Shown here piece by piece: positions 17,904-25,468 of a stretch of 64,000 nt of DNA. Below the pieces are notes generated by a model that saw nothing but the letters and a program-made list of their open reading frames with translations, was not told the origin of the DNA and searched no databases. The translations under genes were made by a program, and so were the position numbers. Source of the stretch: Acidobacteriota bacterium (GTDB taxonomy: Bacteria; Acidobacteriota; Blastocatellia; Pyrinomonadales; Pyrinomonadaceae). Location: NCBI GenBank assembly GCA_016718135.1, contig JADKEF010000006.1, forward strand, positions 124,001 to 188,000. Direction: 5' to 3'. Within the stretch, counting starts at the first letter, position 1. Each line of letters opens with the position of its first letter.

Positions 17904-19315
17904 GTAAGTGCTTGGATGATCGCTGCCGTCAAGTCACCTTCTTCGGATGCAGCAACAGTTCTAAGATCGATCACGACCTGGCCGTCAATGATGCGGGCAA
18001 CAACTGGCGGTGTGCCAAGCCTGAGTTTTTGCTCAAGGCTTTGCACCGGCAACACAGTGTGAGAGAGCGCGATGAGGGCCGTGTCGGGTTGAACGGCGGG
18101 AGCAGCACCGCCGCCGATCGCTGATACTCCGGCAACGACCTCGACCTTGATCTTGGCAGATCGTCCGAGCCTTGAGCGGAGTTCCTTAACAAACATGCTC
18201 GCACGCTTCTCCAATTTTTCTTTTGTCATCGCAAGCATTCCAACGACAGGGATCTCAGTCTCAGTCGCCGAACGAGCGTACGAGTCCAGCGTTGCCTCCA
18301 ACGCTGCGTAAGCAAGCTTGTCTACTCGCAGTGCTCGATAGAGCGGGTGTTTTCTGAGTTTCTCGATCACGGCCCTTCGCCCGGCAATGATCCCGGCCTG
18401 AGGGCCGCCAAGCAATTTGTCGCCGCTAAATGTCACAAGGTCTGCTCCGTCGGCAATAGACCGGCTCACTACCGGTTCATCTTTCAGACCATATTTCGAC
18501 AGATCGATCAGTGCTCCCGAACCGATATCTTCGTACAAAATGATCTTGTTCTTCGTTGCAAGTGCAGACAGTTCGCTCAGCGAGGGCATTGCCGTAAAGC
18601 CAACTATTCGATAATTAGACGGATGAACCCGGAGAATAACGCGAGTCTTCCTGTTGATCGCCTTTTCAAAATCAGCGAGCCTTGTTCTATTTGTTGTTCC
18701 GACCTCACGCAACTTGCCGCCCGATTGCGAAAGCACATCCGGCACGCGAAAATCGCCGCCGATCTCGACCATTTCGCCGCGCGAGATGATAACCTCGCTA
18801 CCCGCGGCAAATGCTGTAAGCACGAAGAACGCGGCGGCGGCACAGTTGTTTACGATCAGAGCATCTTCTGCCCCGGTCAACTGAACGATAAGATCCTCGG
18901 CCCGCCTGCCTCGACGGCCGCGACTTCCGGTGGCGAGATCGTATTCAAGGGTGCAATAACCGAAGGCTTCGTTAACTGCTTGTCGAGCCACTACTGATAA
19001 CGGTGCACGGCCTAGATTTGTGTGAATGATGACGCCGGTTGCATTGATCACACGTTGCGTCCCCGACATGTGGTCCGCAAGAGCTAGATTTTCAACGCGA
19101 TCTATCGCGTCAACAAGAAGCCCCTCTTTAGTTCGTGACTTCCCTGCCGCTACCTCGCTTCGCAGAGCAGCCACAGCGATGCGAGAAAGCTCCGATGCTC
19201 GCACGTCTCCCACACGAACTGTAATTTCTTGCACGCGTTCGCTTCGCAACACTTCGTCGATCGACGGGAGACCGCGGAAGGCCGAACTTTTGTTTTTTGC
19301 GGTTACTCGCGGCAT
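17900..19315 (-). CDS. selA: L-seryl-tRNA(Sec) selenium transferase SelA
   Basis: A 471-residue PLP enzyme that converts seryl-tRNA(Sec) to selenocysteinyl-tRNA(Sec) using selenophosphate; it forms a ring of ten subunits in E. coli. Signatures are INATGVIIHTNLGRAPL (90-106), EYDLATGSRGRRG (124-136), VNNCAAAAF, EVGTTNRT and FSGDKLLGGPQAG with the PLP lysine K300. Length is normal and no key segment is missing. Its presence means the host should read some UGA codons as selenocysteine. selB, selC and selD are not in the window. It fits the two in-frame TGA genes at 58 and 61 kb. Confidence 0.96.
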   Translation of the reverse strand: MPRVTAKNKSSAFRGLPSIDEVLRSERVQEITVRVGDVRASELSRIAVAALRSEVAAGKSRTKEGLLVDAIDRVENLALADHMSGTQRVINATGVIIHTNLGRAPLSVVARQAVNEAFGYCTLEYDLATGSRGRRGRRAEDLIVQLTGAEDALIVNNCAAAAFFVLTAFAAGSEVIISRGEMVEIGGDFRVPDVLSQSGGKLREVGTTNRTRLADFEKAINRKTRVILRVHPSNYRIVGFTAMPSLSELSALATKNKIILYEDIGSGALIDLSKYGLKDEPVVSRSIADGADLVTFSGDKLLGGPQAGIIAGRRAVIEKLRKHPLYRALRVDKLAYAALEATLDSYARSATETEIPVVGMLAMTKEKLEKRASMFVKELRSRLGRSAKIKVEVVAGVSAIGGGAAPAVQPDTALIALSHTVLPVQSLEQKLRLGTPPVVARIIDGQVVIDLRTVAASEEGDLTAAIIQALT

Positions 19316-19380
19316 TGGTTTATTTTATCCGAATCGCTTCAGATTGCTGGAACCCCTGTCGATTAGATGTTTATTTAAAT

Positions 19381-19396
19381 AGGCGCTCCCGCGCCT
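19381..19396. repeat. Small GC hairpin AGGCGC/GCGCCT
   Basis: A perfect 6-bp stem with a TCCC loop in the 117-bp divergent gap between selA and the helical protein gene. It stands out from the AT-rich surroundings (19360-19380). It has no T tract and may be a short dispersed palindrome. Confidence 0.4.
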
Positions 19397-19432
19397 GGTT
19401 TGTCAGAGTAGTATCTCGCATTAATTCATACC

Positions 19433-19753
19433 ATGGCACTAATCGGAAACAAATTATACAGAGAGTCACAAGGTAAAGCGGACGACGCCCTCGAGATCGA
19501 CATGCAGTTGGCACGAATGGAGGATGATATTCGCAAGCTCAAGATCGACTTCGACATCTTCTTTAACGGTGCCACAAAACGCGCCCCGCTCGAGGCTCGT
19601 GCCCGGCTGGACTCGTTTATCAAACGCGTCGCCGACAATCGCAATCTGTCGTACGCACAGCGTTATCAATTTAACACGCTTGTCGCGCGCTTCACTTCGT
19701 ATAGGGAATTATGGCGGCGAACTCTCAAGGCAAAAGGCCTGGAGATAGTCTGA
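19433..19753 (+). CDS. Small helical protein, possibly MXAN_5187 C-terminal-like
   Basis: A 106-residue, highly charged, fully helical protein. The segment FFNGATKRAPLEARARLDSFIKRV followed by RYQFNTLVARFTSYRELWRR resembles the C-terminal domain of the Myxococcus MXAN_5187 family, which I recall but cannot check here. No enzyme motif or membrane segment is seen. It is divergent from selA and followed by a strong terminator. The role is unknown. Confidence 0.6.
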   Translation: MALIGNKLYRESQGKADDALEIDMQLARMEDDIRKLKIDFDIFFNGATKRAPLEARARLDSFIKRVADNRNLSYAQRYQFNTLVARFTSYRELWRRTLKAKGLEIV

Positions 19754-19780
19754 GAGCCATAACAGAACGTTAGAAAAAAA

Positions 19781-19817
19781 GCTGTCTGAAACGCGTTAGG
19801 TTCAGACAGCCTTTTTT
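19781..19817. terminator. Two-way terminator
   Basis: GCTGTCTGAA at 19781-19790 pairs perfectly with TTCAGACAGC at 19801-19810. Seven As precede and six Ts follow the stem. It ends both the helical protein gene and the convergent cspA gene. Confidence 0.88.
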
Positions 19818-19835
19818 ATGTGTTAAGCCACAGTC

Positions 19836-20045
19836 CTAGGGAACCTTCATTACGTTCTCGGCCTGTGGCCCTTTCGGCCCATTAGTCACCTCAAACTCAA
19901 CTTCATCGCCCTGGATCAAGGTCTTATAGCCATCGCCGCCGATCGCGCTGTAATGGACAAAAATGTCCTGCTCGCCCGGTTGCTCGATAAACCCATAGCC
20001 CTTTGCATTGTTAAACCATTTGACCTTGCCGATTGCTTTTGACAT
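19836..20045 (-). CDS. Cold-shock protein (CspA family)
   Basis: A 69-residue single cold-shock domain that binds single-stranded nucleic acid and melts RNA structure. RNP1 is KGYGFIEQ (about 15-22) and RNP2 is DIFVHYSAI (about 27-35). The start is ATG 20045 (MSKAIGKVKWFN), with GGAGG about ten bases upstream. The 330-bp region upstream is AT-rich and could hold a long 5' leader, as is common for csp genes, but no conserved cold box is recognised. Confidence 0.93.
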   Translation of the reverse strand: MSKAIGKVKWFNNAKGYGFIEQPGEQDIFVHYSAIGGDGYKTLIQGDEVEFEVTNGPKGPQAENVMKVP

Positions 20046-20375
20046 CACTAGTAAATCCTCCATAAAACTTGGTACCTCAAATTTCACTGCTCACTCGAAC
20101 AGCGAAAGAATAAACCACATCTCAGACTGCCAAACGTCAAAGGCAAGTCGCGGGTGCGGTAAAAGATCTATTGCACACAGCCTTACCAAAAGAAAATAAA
20201 ATCTTTAACTGCAAGATCCTTAGGTAAAATTTTGTATTTTGTGTTGATAGACGAAGCAAAATTAACCAAATCTTGACGCTCTGTCAAGAGAATTTGATGG
20301 TTTTGCGTAAATTTATCAGAAAATTGACATAAATAGTGCAATAACGGAAGATTGAGCGGTAAATAGGGCACATTT
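20046..20375. other. 330-bp AT-rich divergent intergenic region
   Basis: This is the shared upstream region of cspA and the tryptophan dioxygenase gene. It is clearly AT-rich from about 20180 to 20350. Apart from the palindrome at 20271-20289, no gene or RNA is seen. The small frames on the minus strand have no support. Confidence 0.5.
20271..20289. promoter_or_regulatory. Possible operator TCTTGAC-n5-GTCAAGA
   Basis: A perfect 7-bp inverted repeat with a five-base spacer, about 90 bases before the start of the tryptophan dioxygenase gene and within the divergent region with cspA. The half-site spacing fits a dimeric repressor. No regulator gene is adjacent. The assignment is a guess from symmetry alone. 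Confidence 0.35.
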
Positions 20376-21161
20376 ATGACAAGTGAATACGGCAAAGATC
20401 CGGGACTTTCATACAATAAATATCTCCGTGTTCCCGAGCTGCTCGACCTGCAAACGCGGCTCTCAGAACCGCAAAGTCACGACGAATTACTATTCATCGT
20501 GATCCACCAAACTTATGAACTGTGGTTCAAACAGATCCTTCACGAGATCGACGGGGCGATCGTTTGGATGGACGAAGGACGGTCGTTCCGAGTTAATCAC
20601 AGCCTCAAGGCGATCACCGCGATCGAGAAGATCATGGTGTCGCAGATACACATTCTGGAATCCATGGCGCAGATCGGATTCCTGGAATTTCGCGATAAGC
20701 TGAATCCTGCAAGTGGTTTCCAGTCGATGCAGTTCCGCGAACTTGAATTCGTCTCGGGCCAGAAAGACGAGAAGATACTTGACTTCTTCAGTTTCGATGA
20801 GTTTGCGTTTAGCAGGCTGCAAGAACGCTTCGATAAGCCGAGTCTCGCCGATGCATTCTGGGCATTGCTCGGCCGAGAAGGGTTCGCCGTCGAGACTCGT
20901 GAAGACCGCATCGCCTCGACCGTTGAAATACTCACGCATCCCGAGAAACACGCTAACCTGTTCAATATGCAGGATTTGCTGATAGACCATGACGAGAACA
21001 TCTCACTCTGGCGCTATCACCATGTCCTGATGGTCGAGCGAATGCTCGGAATGAAGCGCGGCACCGGCGGTTCGGATGGCGTCGGCTATCTGATGACCAC
21101 GCTAACCAAGAAATTTTTCCCCGAACTTTGGGAAGCGAGAACACATCTAAAGTTAAACTAG
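20376..21161 (+). CDS. kynA: Tryptophan 2,3-dioxygenase
   Basis: A 261-residue haem dioxygenase that opens the indole ring of L-tryptophan to N-formylkynurenine, the first step of the kynurenine route. The substrate-pocket segment is DELLFIVIHQTYELWFKQ, with H44 and F40 placed as in the Xanthomonas enzyme. FQSMQFRELEF supplies the carboxylate-binding arginine. The haem-ligand histidine lies in LWRYHHVLMVERMLGMKRGTGGS near residue 216. No kynureninase or formamidase lies in the window. It is followed four bases later by the nucleotidase gene. Confidence 0.95.
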   Translation: MTSEYGKDPGLSYNKYLRVPELLDLQTRLSEPQSHDELLFIVIHQTYELWFKQILHEIDGAIVWMDEGRSFRVNHSLKAITAIEKIMVSQIHILESMAQIGFLEFRDKLNPASGFQSMQFRELEFVSGQKDEKILDFFSFDEFAFSRLQERFDKPSLADAFWALLGREGFAVETREDRIASTVEILTHPEKHANLFNMQDLLIDHDENISLWRYHHVLMVERMLGMKRGTGGSDGVGYLMTTLTKKFFPELWEARTHLKLN

Positions 21162-21165
21162 CCAT

Positions 21166-22677
21166 ATGCGAGCCTTGTTACTTTCTGTACTCTTCGTAGT
21201 TGCCTCAACCGCAACATTTGGCCAATCGATTCGCGTCACGATCTTGCACGTCAATGACGCTTACCAATTCACCCCGGTCGAGGGTGGTAAACGTGGCGGC
21301 CTAGCTCGCCTGTTAACGCTAAGAAAAGAAGCGATCGCCGACAATCCGAACACGATCTTTACTCTCGGTGGCGATACGTTGTCGCCATCGGTCGAGACCC
21401 GCACATATAAAGGGGCTCAGATGATCGACGCGTGGAATGCAGTGGGCCTCGACTACGCCGTGTTCGGCAATCACGAATTCGACATCAAAACGGCCGATCT
21501 GCTGGCCCGCATCAAAGAGTCAAAATTCACCTGGCTTGGTGCGAACGTGATCGACACGAAGACCAAAAAAATCTTCGCCGACACGCCGCCTTATGTCATT
21601 CGTGAGATCGGCGGTGTAAAGATCGGCATTATCGGCCTCTTGCTACCCGAAACGAAACAGACCTCGTCGATGGAAGACAGTTTGACTGTGACCGATTACT
21701 GCTCCACCGCAAAGAAACTGGTTCGCGAAATGCGTCTCAAAAAGAAGGTGGATGCCGTCGTGGGATTGACGCACCTTTTCATGGCTCAGGACAAAAAACT
21801 TGCGGCCTGCGCTGATTTTGATCTCATCCTTGGTGGCCACGAACATACACTCCTCCAGTCTTCGTCAAACGGTACGCAGATCTTCAAGATGACGGCCGAT
21901 GCCCGGGAGCTTGGCAAATTCAATCTGAATTTCAACGCCAAGACAAAGCGGCTTGAGAGTTTTGATTGGGAGATCATTCCCGTCACCGATAAGATCGCTG
22001 ACGCAGCGGAATTTACTCCGATCTTTGAGAAATATCGCGGCTTGCTCGAACAGCTTGCCGTCAAGGTCGGTGCTACCTCGGTCGAGCTCGACGCCCTTTC
22101 ACAGTCTGTCCGACAGAAGGAAACGAACGTCGGCAATTTTGTGGCGGACTCCTATCGCGATGCGGTCAAGGCCGACATCGGCTTCGTCAACGGCGGCTCG
22201 ATCCGTGCGGACCTGACCTACCAACCCGGCCCGCTGACCAAACGCGACGTGCTCTCGATTCTGCCGTTCAACAACCCGATCGTGAAGGTCGAGGTCACAG
22301 GCAAACTGCTGAAACAGATACTCGAACACGGAGTCGCCCGTAGCGGTCCCGGCGAAGACAACGAGCCCGGACGTTTCCCGCAGGTCTCTGGTGTTCGATT
22401 CGAATACGACACTTCCAAACCGGTCGGCAGCCGTATAATTTCTATGAGGATCGGCGGCAAGACAGTAACAGACACAGCAACTTACACCCTCGCGACCTCA
22501 GACTTCCTCGTCTCACGCGGCGGCGATGGCTACACGATGCTAAAGGATGGAAAGAAACTGAGCGATGCCGCGACCGCACCAAAAGATTCGGACGTATTCG
22601 AGGCGGCCATCAAAAACTCGCCAAATTCGACGATCTCGCCGGTCGTCGACGGTCGCACTACCAAAGTGAATCGATAA
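21166..22677 (+). CDS. Periplasmic 5'-nucleotidase / UDP-sugar hydrolase-like phosphoesterase
   Basis: A 503-residue exported metallophosphoesterase. The signal peptide is MRALLLSVLFVVASTATFG then Q. The N-terminal calcineurin-like domain has LHVNDAY, GGDTLSPS, GNHEFD and GGHEH metal motifs (about 27-230). The C-terminal 5'-nucleotidase domain has VNGGSIRADL, LPFNNPIV and SDFLVSRGGDGYTM (about 300-500). It hydrolyses nucleotides or related phosphoesters in the periplasm; exact substrate unknown. It is probably co-transcribed with the upstream dioxygenase gene. Confidence 0.9.
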   Translation: MRALLLSVLFVVASTATFGQSIRVTILHVNDAYQFTPVEGGKRGGLARLLTLRKEAIADNPNTIFTLGGDTLSPSVETRTYKGAQMIDAWNAVGLDYAVFGNHEFDIKTADLLARIKESKFTWLGANVIDTKTKKIFADTPPYVIREIGGVKIGIIGLLLPETKQTSSMEDSLTVTDYCSTAKKLVREMRLKKKVDAVVGLTHLFMAQDKKLAACADFDLILGGHEHTLLQSSSNGTQIFKMTADARELGKFNLNFNAKTKRLESFDWEIIPVTDKIADAAEFTPIFEKYRGLLEQLAVKVGATSVELDALSQSVRQKETNVGNFVADSYRDAVKADIGFVNGGSIRADLTYQPGPLTKRDVLSILPFNNPIVKVEVTGKLLKQILEHGVARSGPGEDNEPGRFPQVSGVRFEYDTSKPVGSRIISMRIGGKTVTDTATYTLATSDFLVSRGGDGYTMLKDGKKLSDAATAPKDSDVFEAAIKNSPNSTISPVVDGRTTKVNR

Positions 22678-22685
22678 AACGCGGA

Positions 22686-22726
22686 GAACGCAGAGACAAA
22701 AAAAGATAATTCTTAACTCTGCGTTC
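22686..22726. terminator. Inverted repeat between convergent genes
   Basis: GAACGCAGAG at 22686-22695 pairs with CTCTGCGTTC at 22717-22726, with further partial copies of the AACGCAGAG word on both sides. The loop is AT-rich. The sequence belongs to a dispersed palindrome type. It fills the 70-bp gap between two convergent genes and may stop transcription from both sides. Confidence 0.5.
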
Positions 22727-22747
22727 TTAGCGATCTCTGCGTTTATT

Positions 22748-24220
22748 TTAATTACTCTCGTTCCCGAGCCTATCAACACTTTTCACGATAACCTTTTCGA
22801 TCTTTCGCGACGCTGACAGGGAGATCGAACGCTCGCTCGCAGGTAGCACGCTCTGGCTCCAACCATCTTTGTCCTTCGCATAGACGACAAACCAAAATGC
22901 CTTGCGGCTTCCCTTTTCCCGCCAGCTGGCACAGACGAATTCGCCATCGCGTCGTACGGTTACAGCCGGTGAGAATATCTTAGGCACCTTGATCCACGGC
23001 GATCTAGGAATCACCGCATCGTTTCGATACACCTCGTTTGTCAACGTATTCTGTATCTGGCCCATATCGTTTCGCAAGGACTTCTGGCTAAAGAATATCG
23101 CTCCTCTGGTCAATTCCGACGCACGCGTTTTCTCTATCTGCGAAGCTATCTCGCCTGCGGTAAATGTCGCCGTGGAGCCAATCCTGTATGCGGCGATTCC
23201 CGGCCAGATGTGGCGGTTTATCAAATTCTGTGACTTCCACCAATCGAGAAGGACCGGAAAACTCTGACCCTTTCGGGCTGTTTCCCAATAGAGTTGCGGA
23301 GCAAGATAGTCCACCGTGCCGTCCTGCAGCCATTTGCGTGCATCGGCGTAAAGCTCTTTGTACGCATTGAATCCGGTAATGTCTTTCTCCGGGATCGGCT
23401 GCCAGATGCCGAATGGCGAAATGCCATACATGATCTCCGGCTTGATGCGTTTGATCTCGCGGCCAACCTCTTCGATAAACGTATTCACATTCCACCGCCG
23501 CCAATCGTCGCGACTCGGCGGATTTCGTTCTACGCCCATCGGAGCGAGTTTGTTAATGACGTGCATATAGTCCCGCCAGTTTTGTTCGTCTGGGAACTCT
23601 ATCTTCTTGCCCGCTGCGTCATTCTCGGCGTACGGATAAAAGTAGTCGTCAAAGTGTACGCCGTCGATATCATATCGCCTCACAACATCTGTGATCACCT
23701 TCAAAGAATGCTCTCGCGCCGCAGGGTCGGTCGGGTCAAGCCACATGTATCGGCCATATTGACGTACGATCTCAGGCCTGGTTTTCGAAACGTGTCCGTC
23801 CGACATCGTCTTCGCGGCAGGATGATATGCCCGGTACGGATTGAACCACGCATGGACAAGAATCCCGCGTTTGTGAGCCTCTGCTACCAGAAACGTCAGC
23901 GGATCGAACGCCTGCCCCTTTCCCATCTGCCCGGTCAAAAACTCCGACCATGGCTCCAGCTTCGACGCATAAACCGCATCCGTCATCGGCCGCACCTGAA
24001 ATACAACGGCATTCAGCCGAACCTTTTTCGCAAGGTCGAGTATCGCGATCAGCTCAGCTTTTTGCTGTTCGATCGTCAGGGTTTTCTTCGTGGGAAAATC
24101 AATATTATCAACCGTCGCAACCCAGACCGCACGGAACTCGCGGTCGATCTTTGGTAACACTTGGCCAATGGTGAAAGGGGAGCAGATCGCTAGTATGGCT
24201 ATGGCAAAAATGTGCTTCAT
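22748..24220 (-). CDS. GHL10/DUF187-type glycoside hydrolase-like protein
   Basis: A 490-residue secreted protein started at ATG 24220 (MKHIFAIAILAICSPFTIGQ); the frame opens earlier, but that part overlaps hemW. The family core is REFRAVWVATVDNIDFP, FQVRPMTDAVYASKLEPWSEFLTG, HAWFNPYRAY and YDIDGVHFDDYFYPY, where the DD pair and nearby acidic residues form the presumed active site of the TIM barrel (about 28-345). A C-terminal fibronectin-like domain follows. Related proteins act on cell-wall or exopolysaccharide glycans. It starts 16 bases after the hemW stop, so they may share a transcript. Confidence 0.85.
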   Translation of the reverse strand: MKHIFAIAILAICSPFTIGQVLPKIDREFRAVWVATVDNIDFPTKKTLTIEQQKAELIAILDLAKKVRLNAVVFQVRPMTDAVYASKLEPWSEFLTGQMGKGQAFDPLTFLVAEAHKRGILVHAWFNPYRAYHPAAKTMSDGHVSKTRPEIVRQYGRYMWLDPTDPAAREHSLKVITDVVRRYDIDGVHFDDYFYPYAENDAAGKKIEFPDEQNWRDYMHVINKLAPMGVERNPPSRDDWRRWNVNTFIEEVGREIKRIKPEIMYGISPFGIWQPIPEKDITGFNAYKELYADARKWLQDGTVDYLAPQLYWETARKGQSFPVLLDWWKSQNLINRHIWPGIAAYRIGSTATFTAGEIASQIEKTRASELTRGAIFFSQKSLRNDMGQIQNTLTNEVYRNDAVIPRSPWIKVPKIFSPAVTVRRDGEFVCASWREKGSRKAFWFVVYAKDKDGWSQSVLPASERSISLSASRKIEKVIVKSVDRLGNESN

Positions 24221-24236
24221 AAAGGCTGCCCAATTT

Positions 24237-25358
24237 CTATACAAAAACCGCGAAGACCTCGTTGGAGAAGAGCTTTCCTTTTCGCGAAAGCAGTAGATTT
24301 CCATTGACTATTTCAACAAGCCCGGACACCGTCATATCGTTAAGCTCTTCCGCGTACTTAGTTTGCAGATCAATGCCAAATCGTTGCTTATACGCAGCGA
24401 GATTTATTCCGCTCTCTAATCGGAGGCCGAGAAAAACAAACTCGGACGCAATATCAGTGTCTTCACGCATGACCTCGCCGGTTTTGTTTGACTCGATCAG
24501 CTCGACGTATTTGGCGGTATCGCGTTCGTTAGCATAGCGCTGGTGACCGTCGAATGAGTGGGCGGACACACCAAAGCCAAATACGGGATCGAGCGTCCAG
24601 TATTTTGAATTGTGCCGCGACGCGAAGCCCGGGCGAGAGAAGTTTGATATCTCGTATTGGTCGTAACCCGCAGCGGCTAGGCGGTCGAGCATTAGTTCGT
24701 ACATCTCGGCGGCGAGGTCTTCGTCGGGCATCGGGCGACGGGCGGTGCGAAGCTGCTCGGCGAGCGGCGTGGACTGGTGAATTTCGAGCAAGTAAAGCGA
24801 GATGTGCTTAGGGTCGAGGGCGATGGCTTCGTCGAGGTTTCGCGACCAGTTGTCGAACGTCTGGCCTGGCAGACCTGCGATCAGATCGAAGCTCACGTTC
24901 TCAAAACCAGCCTCGCGAAGCATCCGAAACGTCTGCCGAGCATCATTGGCATCGTGCCCGCGTGCAAGCAGCTTCAGATCACGGTCGTCGAATGTCTGAA
25001 CGCCAAAACTCGCACGGTTTACGCCAAGTGAGCGATAAGCAGCAAGCGTCTCCGGCGTGACCGTCGCAGGATTCATCTCCATCGTGATCTCTGATAAATC
25101 TGAAATTTCAAATCTCAAATTTATCGAATCAAGGATCTGCTCGACCTGTTCAGGCCGGAGCAACGACGGCGTTCCGCCGCCAAAATAGATGGTGTCGATC
25201 GGGTCTGAGATCTCAGATCTGAAATTTGAAATTTCTAAACAAAGCGCCCGCACATACCGTTCGACCGCACCACTGTCACGATAGACATCCGTCGCAAAAT
25301 CGCAATAGGAACATCGCGATTTGCAGAATGGTATGTGGAGATAGATTCCGGCGGGCAT
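24237..25358 (-). CDS. hemW: Radical SAM haem chaperone HemW
   Basis: A 373-residue HemW protein, a haem-binding radical SAM protein that delivers haem to membrane enzymes and was formerly called coproporphyrinogen oxidase-like. The cluster motif is C12, C16 and C19 in IPFCKSRCSYCDF. IYFGGGTPSLL and MEMNPATVT follow, and SFGVQTFDDRDLKLLARGHD is typical. Two short segments (LEISNFRSEISD at about 42-53 and LRFEISDLSEI at about 81-91) are made of similar AT-rich repeats and look like in-frame insertions or local slippage. The C-terminal HemN domain is present. Confidence 0.9.
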   Translation of the reverse strand: MPAGIYLHIPFCKSRCSYCDFATDVYRDSGAVERYVRALCLEISNFRSEISDPIDTIYFGGGTPSLLRPEQVEQILDSINLRFEISDLSEITMEMNPATVTPETLAAYRSLGVNRASFGVQTFDDRDLKLLARGHDANDARQTFRMLREAGFENVSFDLIAGLPGQTFDNWSRNLDEAIALDPKHISLYLLEIHQSTPLAEQLRTARRPMPDEDLAAEMYELMLDRLAAAGYDQYEISNFSRPGFASRHNSKYWTLDPVFGFGVSAHSFDGHQRYANERDTAKYVELIESNKTGEVMREDTDIASEFVFLGLRLESGINLAAYKQRFGIDLQTKYAEELNDMTVSGLVEIVNGNLLLSRKGKLFSNEVFAVFV

Positions 25359-25381
25359 TGGGACAAGGATAACATCCGGAC

Positions 25382-25447
25382 AAACTGAGAACTAAAAAGT
25401 AAAAACTGAAAACGCTTTGGGTTGCGTTCTCAGTTTCTAGTTTCCAC
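25382..25447. repeat. AACTGAAAAC-type inverted repeat, second site
   Basis: The gap between purL and hemW holds ACTGAGAAC and ACTGAAAACGC on the left and GCGTTCTCAGT on the right, forming an imperfect stem around GCTTTGGGTTGC. It resembles the repeat at 11664-11742. There is no clear T tract on either strand. Confidence 0.45.
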
Positions 25448-25468
25448 TTGTCCGATTGTCCGATATGT

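Noticed and set aside
19316..19432. tRNA-Sec gene next to selA
   Set aside because: No cloverleaf, TTCGA arm or CCA-type end can be found; only a 6-bp hairpin is present.
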